From Patulibacter sp052039575 (lineage in GTDB: Bacteria; Actinomycetota; Thermoleophilia; Solirubrobacterales; Solirubrobacteraceae), in assembly GCA_052039575.1 (NCBI GenBank), contig JBQGEK010000192.1, positions 1-28,229 on the forward strand: a stretch of DNA of 28,229 nt. The letters are read 5' to 3'. Below are positions 1 to 7,719 of the stretch, piece by piece. The translations under genes were made by a program, and so were the position numbers. Below the pieces are notes generated by a model that saw nothing but the letters and a program-made list of their open reading frames with translations, was not told the DNA's origin and searched no databases. Numbering within the stretch: position 1 is the stretch's first letter; each line of letters opens with the position of its first letter.

Positions 1-705
1 CGGTGCGGCCCCGTTGAGGGCCGAGTTCTCGGGCCCACCACCGCTCCGCGTGGCGAACGCTCCGGCGGCGTGGATCCCCGCGGCCCACAACGCCGCGTCG
101 GCCAGCGCCACCTCGATCCGGTCCCCCTGACCGGTCGCCCGTGCACGAACCAGCGCCGCGAGCAGTCCGACCGCTCCGAGCGCACCCCCGGGGATGTCCG
201 CCAGCTGAGCGCCGAACGCACCCGGGCCGTTCGCCGCGTCGCCGCTGGAGTGCAGGACGCCGGATCGCGCGGTGTACCCGATGTCGTGCCCGGCGGCCCG
301 CTCCAGGGGACCGCCGGCGCCGTAGCCGCTGACGGAGCAGTAGACGATCGCCGGATTGACTGCCCGCAGCTCGTCCCAGCCCAGGCCGAGTCGGTCCGCC
401 ACGCCAGGGCGGAAGGACTCGACGACCGCGTCGGCGGTCGCGGCCAGCCGCAGCACCGCCTCGTGCCCTGCGGGGGACTTCAGGTCGAGCGCCAGCGACT
501 GCTTGCCGCGGTCCAAGAAAGCGTGCGTCGCGGTGGTACCGTCGAGTGGCGGGCCGTCGGCCCGGATCTCGTCCCCGAGCCCGGGCCGCTCGACCTTGAC
601 GATCCGCGCCCCGAGGTCCGACAGCAGCCGCGTCAGCGCACCACCCGGCAGCATCCGCGAGAGATCGAGGATCGTGACGCCGTCGAGCGGCGGAGCGCTG
701 GTCAT
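1..705 (-). CDS. CoA-transferase family III (CaiB/BaiF), N-terminal part
   Basis: The frame reads M-T-S-A-P-P-L-D-G-V from the ATG at 705 and stays open to the window edge, giving 235 codons of a family usually near 380-400 residues, so the C-terminus lies outside the window. Family III enzymes move CoA between acyl-CoA and a free acid through an aspartyl-CoA intermediate. The typical opening L-D-G-V-T-I-L-D-L-S-R and the stretch G-H-D-I-G-Y-T are present, with Asp141 as the expected nucleophile. The gene starts 7 bases after the bioY stop, so the two are probably co-transcribed under the operator at 1381-1398. It may activate a carboxylic acid for the acyl-CoA pathway encoded nearby. A racemase-type member of the family cannot be excluded without the C-terminus. 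Confidence 0.88.
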   Translation of the reverse strand, partial: MTSAPPLDGVTILDLSRMLPGGALTRLLSDLGARIVKVERPGLGDEIRADGPPLDGTTATHAFLDRGKQSLALDLKSPAGHEAVLRLAATADAVVESFRPGVADRLGLGWDELRAVNPAIVYCSVSGYGAGGPLERAAGHDIGYTARSGVLHSSGDAANGPGAFGAQLADIPGGALGAVGLLAALVRARATGQGDRIEVALADAALWAAGIHAAGAFATRSGGGPENSALNGAAP

Positions 706-712
706 CGCGATC

Positions 713-1312
713 TCAGCGATCACCCTCGAAGCGGCGCACCAGACGCCACGCCGACGGCAGCACCGCCGCCCCGATCGCCGCCTTGACCAGGCCGCCGAGG
801 ATGAAGACGGTGAAGCCGTGGTGGACCGTGTCGGCAACCGGCATGCCACTCACGATCTGCAACATGATCAGACCCGGAACGAAGACCAATAGCTGCCCGA
901 CCACGAACGCGAGGAACGCCCCCGACGCCCGACGGTCCATCCCACGCTCCGCGAACCAGCCGATCGCCGCCGCGGCGAAGACGAACCCGATGATGTAGCC
1001 ACCGCTCGCGCCCCACAGCGCCGTGATCCCCGAGCCGCCCTCCGCGTACACCGGCAGGAAGAAGCCGAGCATCACGTACAGCAGGATCGACAGCGCGCCA
1101 CGGCGCATCCCCAGGGTCGCACCGACCAAGCCGATCGCCAGCGTCTGGCCGGTCATCGGCACCGGCGTCATCGGGATCACCAGCTGCGCCATGAGGGCGG
1201 TGAAGCCCGCCCCACCGACAACCAGCGCCGCATCGCGGACGCGATCCCCCGGCAGGACATCAGCAAGAACGGAATGGCGGGCCGACAGCCCGGGGGCAGC
1301 AATGGTGCTCAT
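713..1312 (-). CDS. bioY: BioY, biotin transporter substrate-binding (S) component
   Basis: This 199-residue membrane protein has about six hydrophobic segments and the BioY-type stretch V-P-M-T-G-Q-T-L-A near residue 52, followed by a glycine-rich L-G-M-R-R-G-A-L-S segment. BioY is the biotin-binding S component of an ECF transporter in the cytoplasmic membrane. No EcfA or EcfT partner is in the window, so it would act alone or borrow an energizing module. The ATG at 1312 has GGAG about six bases upstream. The gene leads a two-gene unit with the CoA-transferase and has a palindromic operator about 70 bp upstream. A biotin-dependent carboxylase lies further along under a similar operator, which suggests uptake is matched to demand. 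Confidence 0.93.
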   Translation of the reverse strand: MSTIAAPGLSARHSVLADVLPGDRVRDAALVVGGAGFTALMAQLVIPMTPVPMTGQTLAIGLVGATLGMRRGALSILLYVMLGFFLPVYAEGGSGITALWGASGGYIIGFVFAAAAIGWFAERGMDRRASGAFLAFVVGQLLVFVPGLIMLQIVSGMPVADTVHHGFTVFILGGLVKAAIGAAVLPSAWRLVRRFEGDR

Positions 1313-1380
1313 GACGTCTCCTCGAGCAGGAATCGAAGTGCGTGGGACGCAGCATGGGCCGCGCCATGGCGAACAATACC

Positions 1381-1398
1381 ACCAACCGATCGTTTGGT
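1381..1398. promoter_or_regulatory. TetR-type operator A, upstream of bioY
   Basis: The stretch ACCAACCGATCGTTTGGT holds the window-wide motif ACCAAnCGnTTGGT in two overlapping registers: 1385-1398 matches 11 of 12 defined positions and 1381-1394 matches 10. It lies about 70 bp upstream of the bioY start. A candidate -10 box, TATTGT on the minus strand (1373-1378), follows directly, so a bound repressor would block the promoter. That the site is functional is inferred from its recurrence. Confidence 0.7.
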
Positions 1399-1425
1399 GA
1401 ACGGGCCAGGATCCACGTTCCCGAA

Positions 1426-3390
1426 CTAGATCGCCAACCCGACATCGGCGCCCGCATTGATCGCCGCGACGAAGTCGGCCGGGCGAGCGGCGTCGCCCAC
1501 CACGTGCACCTCACGCCCCGGCAGGCCCTCGACCAGACCAGCGCCACGCGGCCGCCAGCCGATCGCCAGCGCCACCCACTCCGCCGCAACCTCGTGCCGT
1601 TCGCCGCCGGACTCGTAGACCACGGCGTCCGCACGAACCTCGACGACCTTCGCCCCGGTCAGCATGGTCGCGCCGTGGCGCTTGAGCTCGCGCACGATGT
1701 GCCGCCGGGTGATCGCCTCGATCCCAGCGCCGACCCGCGGAGCCATCTCGATCACCGTCACCACGGCCCCCTGGCTGACCAGCAGCTCGGCGGTCTCGCA
1801 GCCGGTCGCGCTCCCTCCGATCACCGCGACGCGCGCCCCGGCGGGCACGGGGTGCTCACCGCGCAGGTACTCCTGGGCGTCGCGGACGTGCGGGGCGTCG
1901 AGCCCCGGGATCGGCGGGGTCAGCGCGTCAGCTCCAACCGCGACCACGATCGCGTCCGCGTCGCTGGCCGCCAGATCCGCGGCCGTCACCGCGGTCGACA
2001 GGCGGACGTCGACACCCAGGCGCGCCATCGTCCGTTCCTCGTAGTCGCGGAACCGCAGCACCTCGCGCTTGCTGGGTGCGCTCCCGGCGGCAACGATCTT
2101 GCCGCCGACCCGCGCGTCGCGCTCGTAGAGCGTCACCGCATGCCCGCGCTCACGTGCGATCCGTGCGGCGGCCAGGCCCGACGGTCCGCTACCGACCACG
2201 GCGACTCGCCGCGCCGGGTCCGCCGGCCGGAGGCTCCACTCGTGGTCTCGCCCGACTGCCGGGTTGACGGCGCAGCGAATCTCCCCGCCCGGGCCGACCA
2301 GGTCGACGCACGCGTTGCACGCAATACAGGGCCGAACATCATCCGAGTGGCCGGCCGCGACCTTGCCTGCCCAGTCCGGATCGGCAATCAGCCCCCGACC
2401 GATCGCGATCAGGTCGGCGTGACCCTCGCGAACCAGGCGACGCGCGCCCTCCGGATCATTGAGCCGGCCGACCGCTATCACCGGAACCGACACGCACGCC
2501 CGAACCCGCGACGCCAACCGCGCCATGTGCCCGCTGGGCGCCCACATCGGCGCGATCGTGACCTCCAGCGATCGCCAGTTGCCGGCCGAGACGCTGAGGC
2601 AGTCGACCCCGTCCTGCTCGAGCCAGCGCGCCATCTGCTCACCGTGCTCGATCGTCGTCCCGCCCGGCAGCGCGTCCTCCGCGCTCAGCCGCCAGAAGAA
2701 CGGGACTCCGGGACAGCGACGCCGGATCGCCTGAGCGATCTCACGCGAGAACCGGGCCCGCGCCGCCAGCGAGCCGCCGTAGCCGTCGTCGCGCTGGTTG
2801 GCGAGCTGCGACAGGAAGTCCGACGGCAGGTAGCCGTGGGCCCCGTGCACCTCGACGAAGTCGAAGCCGGCCTCGACGGCGCGCTCCGCCGCGTCGGCGT
2901 ACTGCTCGACGATCGCGTCGATCTCGGACACGGTCAGCGCGTGTGGGACCGGCAAACCCGCGTTAATCGCAACCGCCGACGGACCCACGTGGCGCCCCGA
3001 GAGCACCTGGCGGCCGGGGTGCAACAGCTGCGCCCCGACGACCGCACCCGCGGCGTGGACCTGCTCGACCAGCGTCCGCAACCCCGGGACGAACTCCGGA
3101 CCGTAGATCTTCGGCTCCGGGCCGCGCGTCTCCGGGTCGACCATCAGCGCCTCGACGGTGATCGTGCCCGTACCGCCCTCGGCCCGCCGCCGGTAGTACG
3201 CGATCGCCGCGTCGTTCATCCGTCCGGCGTCGTCCAGGCCGGTGCCCATCGGGGCCATCACGATCCGGTTCCGCAGCGTCAGACCGGCGACGGTCAACGG
3301 CTGGAACAGCGGATCGGATCCGTCCGCGACGACGGACGGAGCGCGCGTCGGCCCCGCGACCGCCTGCGCGTCGGATTGCCCCGTGCTCAT
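1426..3390 (-). CDS. FMN/FAD/4Fe-4S oxidoreductase of the 2,4-dienoyl-CoA reductase (FadH/OYE) family
   Basis: The 654-residue protein has an N-terminal old-yellow-enzyme TIM barrel (about residues 27-350), a 4Fe-4S cysteine cluster (Cys355, Cys358, Cys361, Cys373) and a C-terminal FAD/NAD(P) domain opening with V-V-G-S-G-P-S-G at 398. A second dinucleotide motif, V-I-G-G-S-A-T-G, follows. This is the layout of FadH, BaiCD/BaiH-like enoate reductases and trimethylamine dehydrogenase. Tyr187 aligns by eye with the FadH active-site tyrosine, but the FadH histidine position appears to hold tryptophan (W272), so the substrate may not be a simple 2,4-dienoyl-CoA. The gene starts 7 bases after the dehydrogenase at 3398-4270 and ends the VOC-dehydrogenase-reductase operon. 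It probably reduces a C=C bond in an acyl-CoA intermediate. Confidence 0.9.
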   Translation of the reverse strand: MSTGQSDAQAVAGPTRAPSVVADGSDPLFQPLTVAGLTLRNRIVMAPMGTGLDDAGRMNDAAIAYYRRRAEGGTGTITVEALMVDPETRGPEPKIYGPEFVPGLRTLVEQVHAAGAVVGAQLLHPGRQVLSGRHVGPSAVAINAGLPVPHALTVSEIDAIVEQYADAAERAVEAGFDFVEVHGAHGYLPSDFLSQLANQRDDGYGGSLAARARFSREIAQAIRRRCPGVPFFWRLSAEDALPGGTTIEHGEQMARWLEQDGVDCLSVSAGNWRSLEVTIAPMWAPSGHMARLASRVRACVSVPVIAVGRLNDPEGARRLVREGHADLIAIGRGLIADPDWAGKVAAGHSDDVRPCIACNACVDLVGPGGEIRCAVNPAVGRDHEWSLRPADPARRVAVVGSGPSGLAAARIARERGHAVTLYERDARVGGKIVAAGSAPSKREVLRFRDYEERTMARLGVDVRLSTAVTAADLAASDADAIVVAVGADALTPPIPGLDAPHVRDAQEYLRGEHPVPAGARVAVIGGSATGCETAELLVSQGAVVTVIEMAPRVGAGIEAITRRHIVRELKRHGATMLTGAKVVEVRADAVVYESGGERHEVAAEWVALAIGWRPRGAGLVEGLPGREVHVVGDAARPADFVAAINAGADVGLAI

Positions 3391-3397
3391 CGGTGCC

Positions 3398-4270
3398 TCA
3401 GCTCGCCTCGCCGTACGCGGAGAACCCGCTGCCGGTCTTGCGGCCCAGCTGCCCGGCCTTGACTAGGGAGCGCAAATTCTGCGGCGCCAGGAACCGCTCG
3501 CCGTACTGCTGGTGCAGCGCGTCGGAGACGTGCAGCATGACGTCCAGTCCGCTGAAGTCGATCGTCTCGAGCGGACCCATCGCGTGGTTGAACGCCTGAC
3601 GACACGCCAGGTTGACGTCGTCGGCGTTGGCGATCCCCTCCTCCACGATCCGCGCGGCCTCGAGCGCCAGGTGGGCGATCAGCCGCGAGGTGATGAAGCC
3701 CGGGGTGTCCTTCTGGCAGACGACCGTCTGCTTGCCGTAGCGCTCGGCCAGCGCGATCGTGGTCGCGAGCGTCTCGTCCGACGTCTGGAGGGCGCGGATC
3801 AGCTCGATCAGGTCCATCAGCGGCGGCGGGTTGAACCAGTGCGATCCGATCACCCGGTCGGGACGCTCGGTCACCGCCGCCAACGACGTGATCGCGAACT
3901 GCGACGTGTTGGACGCGAAGATCACGTGGTCGGCGCAGACGGCGTCGAGTCGCTGCAGCACGCCGGCCTTGACGTCGAAGTTCTCGATCACCGTCTCGAT
4001 CACGTGGTCGGCCGCGGTGCCCGCCGCCTCCAGGTCGGTGGTGGTGGCGATCCGGGCGAGGATCGCGTCCGCGTCGCCCGACGTCAGCCGCTCCTTCTTC
4101 ACCAGTCGGCCGAGGCTACGCTCGATCCGGCTGCGGGTCTGCACCAGTGCGTCGTCGCTGATGTCGACGACGGTCACCCCGAAGCCGGCGGTCGCCACGA
4201 CCTGCGCGATCCCGTTGCCCATGGTCCCGCCGCCGACGACGACGACCTGCTTGATCTGCTCGATGCTCAT
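3398..4270 (-). CDS. 3-hydroxyacyl-CoA (3-hydroxybutyryl-CoA) dehydrogenase
   Basis: The 290-residue protein is the usual length for single-function 3-hydroxybutyryl-CoA dehydrogenases. It opens with the NAD-binding loop V-V-G-G-G-T-M-G-N-G-I-A. The active-site region S-N-T-S-Q and G-S-H-W-F-N-P, containing the catalytic histidine, is present, as is the C-terminal substrate-domain segment M-G-P-L-E-T-I-D. It oxidises an L-3-hydroxyacyl-CoA to the 3-ketoacyl-CoA with NAD+. Its ATG overlaps the stop of the upstream VOC gene as ATGA, which indicates translational coupling. Chain length or ring specificity cannot be read from the sequence. Confidence 0.94.
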   Translation of the reverse strand: MSIEQIKQVVVVGGGTMGNGIAQVVATAGFGVTVVDISDDALVQTRSRIERSLGRLVKKERLTSGDADAILARIATTTDLEAAGTAADHVIETVIENFDVKAGVLQRLDAVCADHVIFASNTSQFAITSLAAVTERPDRVIGSHWFNPPPLMDLIELIRALQTSDETLATTIALAERYGKQTVVCQKDTPGFITSRLIAHLALEAARIVEEGIANADDVNLACRQAFNHAMGPLETIDFSGLDVMLHVSDALHQQYGERFLAPQNLRSLVKAGQLGRKTGSGFSAYGEAS

Positions 4271-4791
4271 GCCTGCCCTCCGTTCGCCGCGTCGGCGCTA
4301 CGCGGCGCGCCGTCGACCCACTGTCCGTCGACGGCGCGGTAGGGCCGCGCGACCTCGACGAGCGTGCCGTGCGCGCTCTTCGCCGAGACCCAGGTCCACT
4401 GCTGCCAGGACATCTCGGGGTCCTCGTTGACGCCGCCCAGTACCTCGATCCCGGCCTCGGCCAGCCGCTTGGAGGTGGCGACCGGATCGTCGGTGGTGAA
4501 GCAGATGTGGTGGACGTGCTCGCCGTGCTTGGCCAGCCGGCGCCCCAGGTGGGTGTCCTTGCCCGGGGCCATCAGCTGGATCTCCGAGCCGTGCGGGTTG
4601 ACGAAGGTCGCCCATCCCATCCGGTCGTCGCCGCCCTCGCCGGCTTCCGCCCCCTCGAATCCGTCGTAGCGGACCACGCGCTCGGCGAGCTGATCCGGGT
4701 CCAAGATTCCGAGGATCTTGGACCAGTCCTCGATCGCCCGGTCGAGATCCTCGACCAGCAGGCAAACGTGGGCAAAGGGGCCGCTCGGCAT
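4267..4791 (-). CDS. VOC-superfamily protein (glyoxalase / methylmalonyl-CoA epimerase-like)
   Basis: The chosen ATG at 4791 has GGAGGA seven bases upstream, giving 174 residues. A longer in-frame start at 4833 would fall next to the promoter and is less likely. The sequence shows two beta-alpha-beta-beta-beta modules with likely metal ligands His8 (F-A-H-V-C), Glu70, a histidine of the H-V-H-H-I-C-F segment near 92-95, and Glu146 (T-L-V-E-V). Methylmalonyl-CoA epimerases and glyoxalases share this plan. It is first in an operon with a hydroxyacyl-CoA dehydrogenase and a FadH-like reductase, so an acyl-CoA epimerase or isomerase role fits. The exact reaction is unknown. Confidence 0.82.
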   Translation of the reverse strand: MPSGPFAHVCLLVEDLDRAIEDWSKILGILDPDQLAERVVRYDGFEGAEAGEGGDDRMGWATFVNPHGSEIQLMAPGKDTHLGRRLAKHGEHVHHICFTTDDPVATSKRLAEAGIEVLGGVNEDPEMSWQQWTWVSAKSAHGTLVEVARPYRAVDGQWVDGAPRSADAANGGQA

Positions 4792-4836
4792 GTCGTTCCT
4801 CCGGGGGCGCGGGGACTGGGCCCCACTCATCAACCA

Positions 4837-4850
4837 AACAAACGGTAGAC
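4837..4850. promoter_or_regulatory. Degenerate TetR-type operator B, upstream of the VOC-dehydrogenase-reductase operon
   Basis: AACAAACGGTAGAC matches 8 of 12 defined positions of ACCAAnCGnTTGGT, with the central CG intact. It lies 46 bp upstream of the VOC start. A candidate minus-strand -10 box, TAGTCT (4847-4852), overlaps it. On its own this score is near chance; it is listed because its position matches that of the strong sites. Confidence 0.35.
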
Positions 4851-4903
4851 TAGCGCACCCGGGCCGACGGGTCGAGACCCGGCCGCAAGGCGGCGCAGCC
4901 GGC

Positions 4904-6043
4904 CTAGAGACCCAGATCGCGGCCGACGATCTCGCGCATGATCTCGTTCGTGCCGCCGTAGATCCGCTGGACGCGCGCGTCCCGCCACATCCGCGCGATC
5001 TCGTACTCCTCCATGTAGCCGTAGCCGCCGTGGAGCTGCAGGCAGCGGTCGATCACCTTGAACTCCAGCTCCGTCGTCCAGAACTTGGCCCCGGCGGCTT
5101 CGACGGCGGTCAGCTCGCCGCGGACCTGCGCGTCGATGCAGCGATCGACGTAGATCCGCGCGATGTCGAGCTCGGTGCGCAGCTCGGCCAGGGCGAAGCG
5201 GTTGGCCTGGAAGCTGCCGATCGGCCGGCCGAAGGCGTTGCGCTCCCGCACGTAATCCAACGTCAAGGCCAGCGCCTTCTCCGCGTGCGCGACGGCGATC
5301 ACCGCCATCGACAGCCGCTCCTGCGGCAGGTTGCCCATCATGTACCGCAGGCCGCATGCCGGATCACCGAGCACGTCGGACTCCGGCACCGCCACGTCGG
5401 AGAAGAACAGCTCCGCGGTGTCCTGCGCCTTGCGTCCGATCTTCTCCAGCTTGCGACCGCGCTCGAAGCCATCGGCGGTCGCCGACACGACGAACAGTCC
5501 GATCCCATCGACCCCGCCGCGGATCGTCTTCGCGGCGACGACGACCAGGTCGGCCTGGATCCCGCTGGTGATGAAGGTCTTCGACCCGGTCAGCGTGTAG
5601 TGGTCGCCCCGCCACGTCGCCGTGGTCGCGATCGCCCGCAGGTCCGATCCGGTACCCGGCTCGGACATCGCGATCGCGATCACCGCATCGCCGGTCGTGA
5701 CGCCCGGCAGCCAGCGGTCGCGCTGCCGCTCGTCGGTCAGCTCGGTGAAGTACGGGACGACGATGTCGTTGGTCAGCTGGAACGCGTCGGTCCGGGCCCC
5801 CGTCGCGACGACCTCCTCGTCGAGCACGGCGTTGAAGCGGAAGTCCTGCAGGTCGGCCCCGCCGTGGTCCTCGGAGGCGGCGAAGCCGACCAGACCCTGA
5901 GCCGCGGCGGCCTTCCAGAACGCCCGGTCGATCACCCCGTCGGCCTCCCAGCGCTCGCCGTGCGGCACCGCCTCGCGCTCGAGGAAGCCGCGGACCGTCT
6001 CCCGGAACGCCTCGTGCTCGTCTTCGAAGATCGTCCGTTGCAT
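4904..6043 (-). CDS. Acyl-CoA dehydrogenase, long-chain (LCAD)-like
   Basis: This 379-residue FAD enzyme has the acyl-CoA dehydrogenase signature A-M-S-E-P-G-T-G-S-D at 125-134 and the C-terminal L-H-G-G-Y-G-Y-M-E-E segment at 337-346. At the position where medium- and short-chain enzymes carry the catalytic glutamate (Y-E-G-T) this protein has Gly363 in I-Y-G-G-T-N-E-I-M. Mammalian LCAD has the same form, with its base on helix G, so Glu242 in L-P-Q-E-R-L is the likely base here. The ATG at 6043 follows GGAGAG. The gene is divergent from the SDR at 6167, and a perfect operator sits between them. It would introduce an alpha-beta double bond into an acyl-CoA and pass electrons to ETF. Confidence 0.93.
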   Translation of the reverse strand: MQRTIFEDEHEAFRETVRGFLEREAVPHGERWEADGVIDRAFWKAAAAQGLVGFAASEDHGGADLQDFRFNAVLDEEVVATGARTDAFQLTNDIVVPYFTELTDERQRDRWLPGVTTGDAVIAIAMSEPGTGSDLRAIATTATWRGDHYTLTGSKTFITSGIQADLVVVAAKTIRGGVDGIGLFVVSATADGFERGRKLEKIGRKAQDTAELFFSDVAVPESDVLGDPACGLRYMMGNLPQERLSMAVIAVAHAEKALALTLDYVRERNAFGRPIGSFQANRFALAELRTELDIARIYVDRCIDAQVRGELTAVEAAGAKFWTTELEFKVIDRCLQLHGGYGYMEEYEIARMWRDARVQRIYGGTNEIMREIVGRDLGL

Positions 6044-6113
6044 TGTCTCTCCTCGACCTGCCTCGCGCGCGGCGGCGGGCCCCGCAGGTATGGACCCACC
6101 GCCGCGCTAATCT

Positions 6114-6127
6114 ACCAACCGCTTGGT
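6114..6127. promoter_or_regulatory. TetR-type operator C (perfect), between acyl-CoA dehydrogenase and SDR
   Basis: ACCAACCGCTTGGT matches all 12 defined positions of the motif. It lies between divergent genes, 70 bp from the acyl-CoA dehydrogenase start and 39 bp from the SDR start. Overlapping candidate -10 boxes face both ways beside it: TAATCT on plus (6108-6113) and TAGATT on minus (6109-6114). One bound dimer could control both promoters. Confidence 0.8.
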
Positions 6128-6166
6128 TCTGCGCCGCACCCCGCGGCGCCCACGAGGGGAGAGCCC

Positions 6167-6955
6167 ATGTCGCCCACCACCCACGAGCTTGCCGGCCGCG
6201 TCGCCCTGGTCACCGGCGCCGGCCGCGGCATCGGCCGCGGCATCGCACTCGCACTTGCCGAAGCCGGCGCCGCGGTCGTGGTCAACTACCGACGCGATCG
6301 CGAGGCCGCCGAGCAGGTCGTCGCCGAGATCGAGGACCACGACGGCCGGGCCGTCGCGATCGCCGCTTCCGTCGGCGACGTCGCGGAGGTCGACGCGCTC
6401 GCCGACGCGGCACCCGCGGCCTTCGGCCCGGTCGACCTGCTGGTCCACAACGCCGGCATCGCCAGCCGTGGCCTGCCCGTCGCCGACACCACCCCGGAGG
6501 AGCTGCAGCGCGTCGTCGGCGTCCACGCCCTCGGGGCCCACCGCCTGGTCGGCCGGCTGCTGCCGGGGATGCGCGCAGCCCAGCGGGGCGACGTAGTGAT
6601 GATCTCGTCCAGCGAGGTCAGCGAGATGCGTGCGCTCGGCGGCCCGTACAACATGGGCAAGGCTGCCCTCGAGGCCCTGGCGCTGACCCTCGCCAAGGAA
6701 GAGATCGCCCACGGCGTGCACGTCAACATCGTGGCGCCCGGCCTGGTCGCCACCGACATGGGCGACAAGCTCGTCCAGGCCAAGCTCGGGGCCAACGGCG
6801 CGACTGCGCTCGACGCGCAGATGCCGCTGGGTCGAGTGTGCCGCCCCGAGGACGTCGCGTCAGTCGTGCGGTTCCTGGTCTCCGAAGCGGCCGGCTACGT
6901 GACCGGGCAGAGGATCGTGGTCGACGGCGGAGCGAACGCCTCGCCGACCGGCTGA
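6167..6955 (+). CDS. SDR-family NAD(P)-dependent oxidoreductase
   Basis: The ATG at 6167 follows a GAGGGGA ribosome site and gives 262 residues, typical of a classical SDR. The cofactor motif T-G-A-G-R-G-I-G is at 16-23, N-A-G at 95-97, catalytic serine around 147-149, and Tyr161 with Lys165 in Y-N-M-G-K. The C-terminal G-Q-R-I-V-V-D-G-G segment is also typical. It resembles FabG-type 3-ketoacyl reductases, so oxidation or reduction of a hydroxyl at the beta position is plausible, but SDR substrates cannot be assigned by sequence. The TetR gene begins 65 bp downstream on the same strand and may be co-transcribed. Confidence 0.9.
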   Translation: MSPTTHELAGRVALVTGAGRGIGRGIALALAEAGAAVVVNYRRDREAAEQVVAEIEDHDGRAVAIAASVGDVAEVDALADAAPAAFGPVDLLVHNAGIASRGLPVADTTPEELQRVVGVHALGAHRLVGRLLPGMRAAQRGDVVMISSSEVSEMRALGGPYNMGKAALEALALTLAKEEIAHGVHVNIVAPGLVATDMGDKLVQAKLGANGATALDAQMPLGRVCRPEDVASVVRFLVSEAAGYVTGQRIVVDGGANASPTG

Positions 6956-6974
6956 TCCTGCCCAAATTCCACCT

Positions 6975-6988
6975 ACCGATTGTTCGCC
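6975..6988. promoter_or_regulatory. Very degenerate operator-like sequence D, before the first tetR
   Basis: ACCGATTGTTCGCC matches only 7 of 12 defined positions, which is chance level. It is noted because it starts with CTACCGATTG like site F (CTACCGACCGATTG) and lies 32 bp before the TetR start, where autoregulation would be expected. A low-affinity site or no site are both possible. Confidence 0.15.
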
Positions 6989-7020
6989 CAACGACCGCTC
7001 CGTGTGGCACACTGCCCGGC

Positions 7021-7719
7021 ATGGCGAGCACCCCACGCGCACGGACCCCGCAGGCCGGGCGGTCGAGCCGGCGAGCCGGCTCGACCACGGACGAGCCGCG
7101 GCCGCACCGCAAGCGCGACGCCGAGGTCCTGGACGCCGCCGCGCGGGTGTTCCACGAGCGCGGATACGGCAACGCCTCGGTCCAGGACGTAGCCGACGAG
7201 GTCGGGATCCTCAAGGGCAGCCTCTACCACTACATCGACACCAAGGAAGACCTGCTCCACCGCCTGCTCGAAGGCGTGCACGACGACGTCCAGGCGATCC
7301 TGTTGGAGGTGCAGGCCACCACGGGCCTGCGGCCGCTCGCCCGGCTACATCTCTATGTGCGCCGGCAGGTCGAGTTCAACGCCCGCAACCTGACGCGCAT
7401 CTCCGTCTACTACCACGACGTCGAACGACTGACGCCCGCCCGGCGCGACGCGATCTTCGCCCTGCGCCGGGTCCACGAGAGCTTCGTCCTCGACCTCATC
7501 CGCGAGGCCCAGGAGCAGGGCGACATCGCCGAGACCGTCGACGCGCGGCTCCTCGCCAACTGCGTCTTCGCGACGATCATCTGGGTCTACCGCTGGTACC
7601 AGCCCCGCGGACGTCACCGCCCCGAGGACGTCGCCCAAGCTTGCGCGGACTTCGCGATCCGCGGCGCGCTATGCCGCGATCCGCCCGAGCGCCCGGCGGC
7701 GTCGGGGGCAGCGACCTAG
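7021..7719 (+). CDS. TetR/AcrR-family transcriptional regulator 1
   Basis: The 232-residue protein has a basic, disordered N-terminal arm of about 30 residues. A TetR helix-turn-helix follows (about 34-80), with V-Q-D-V-A-D-E at 54-60 and the recognition region G-I-L-K-G-S-L-Y-H-Y-I at 62-72. The C-terminal ligand domain ends with A-N-C-V-F-A-T-I-I-W-V-Y-R-W-Y, a form shared with the second regulator. Members of this family often sense acyl-CoA thioesters and repress catabolic operons. The gene runs into the convergent tetR at 7716, and the shared bases CTAG supply both stop codons. No clear Shine-Dalgarno precedes the ATG. The likely role, by inference, is control of the palindrome-bearing promoters in this window. 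Confidence 0.92.
   Translation: MASTPRARTPQAGRSSRRAGSTTDEPRPHRKRDAEVLDAAARVFHERGYGNASVQDVADEVGILKGSLYHYIDTKEDLLHRLLEGVHDDVQAILLEVQATTGLRPLARLHLYVRRQVEFNARNLTRISVYYHDVERLTPARRDAIFALRRVHESFVLDLIREAQEQGDIAETVDARLLANCVFATIIWVYRWYQPRGRHRPEDVAQACADFAIRGALCRDPPERPAASGAAT

Noticed and set aside
1342..3462. A 706-codon plus-strand open frame opposite the FadH-like gene
   Set aside because: It is rich in Arg, Pro and Ala with no recognisable domain and lies exactly opposite a well-supported enzyme. High GC leaves antisense frames free of stops.
4718..6166. An N-terminal extension of the SDR at 6167
   Set aside because: The frame is open upstream, but it runs antisense through the acyl-CoA dehydrogenase and across the promoter and operator. 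The ATG at 6167 has a good ribosome site and the normal SDR length.
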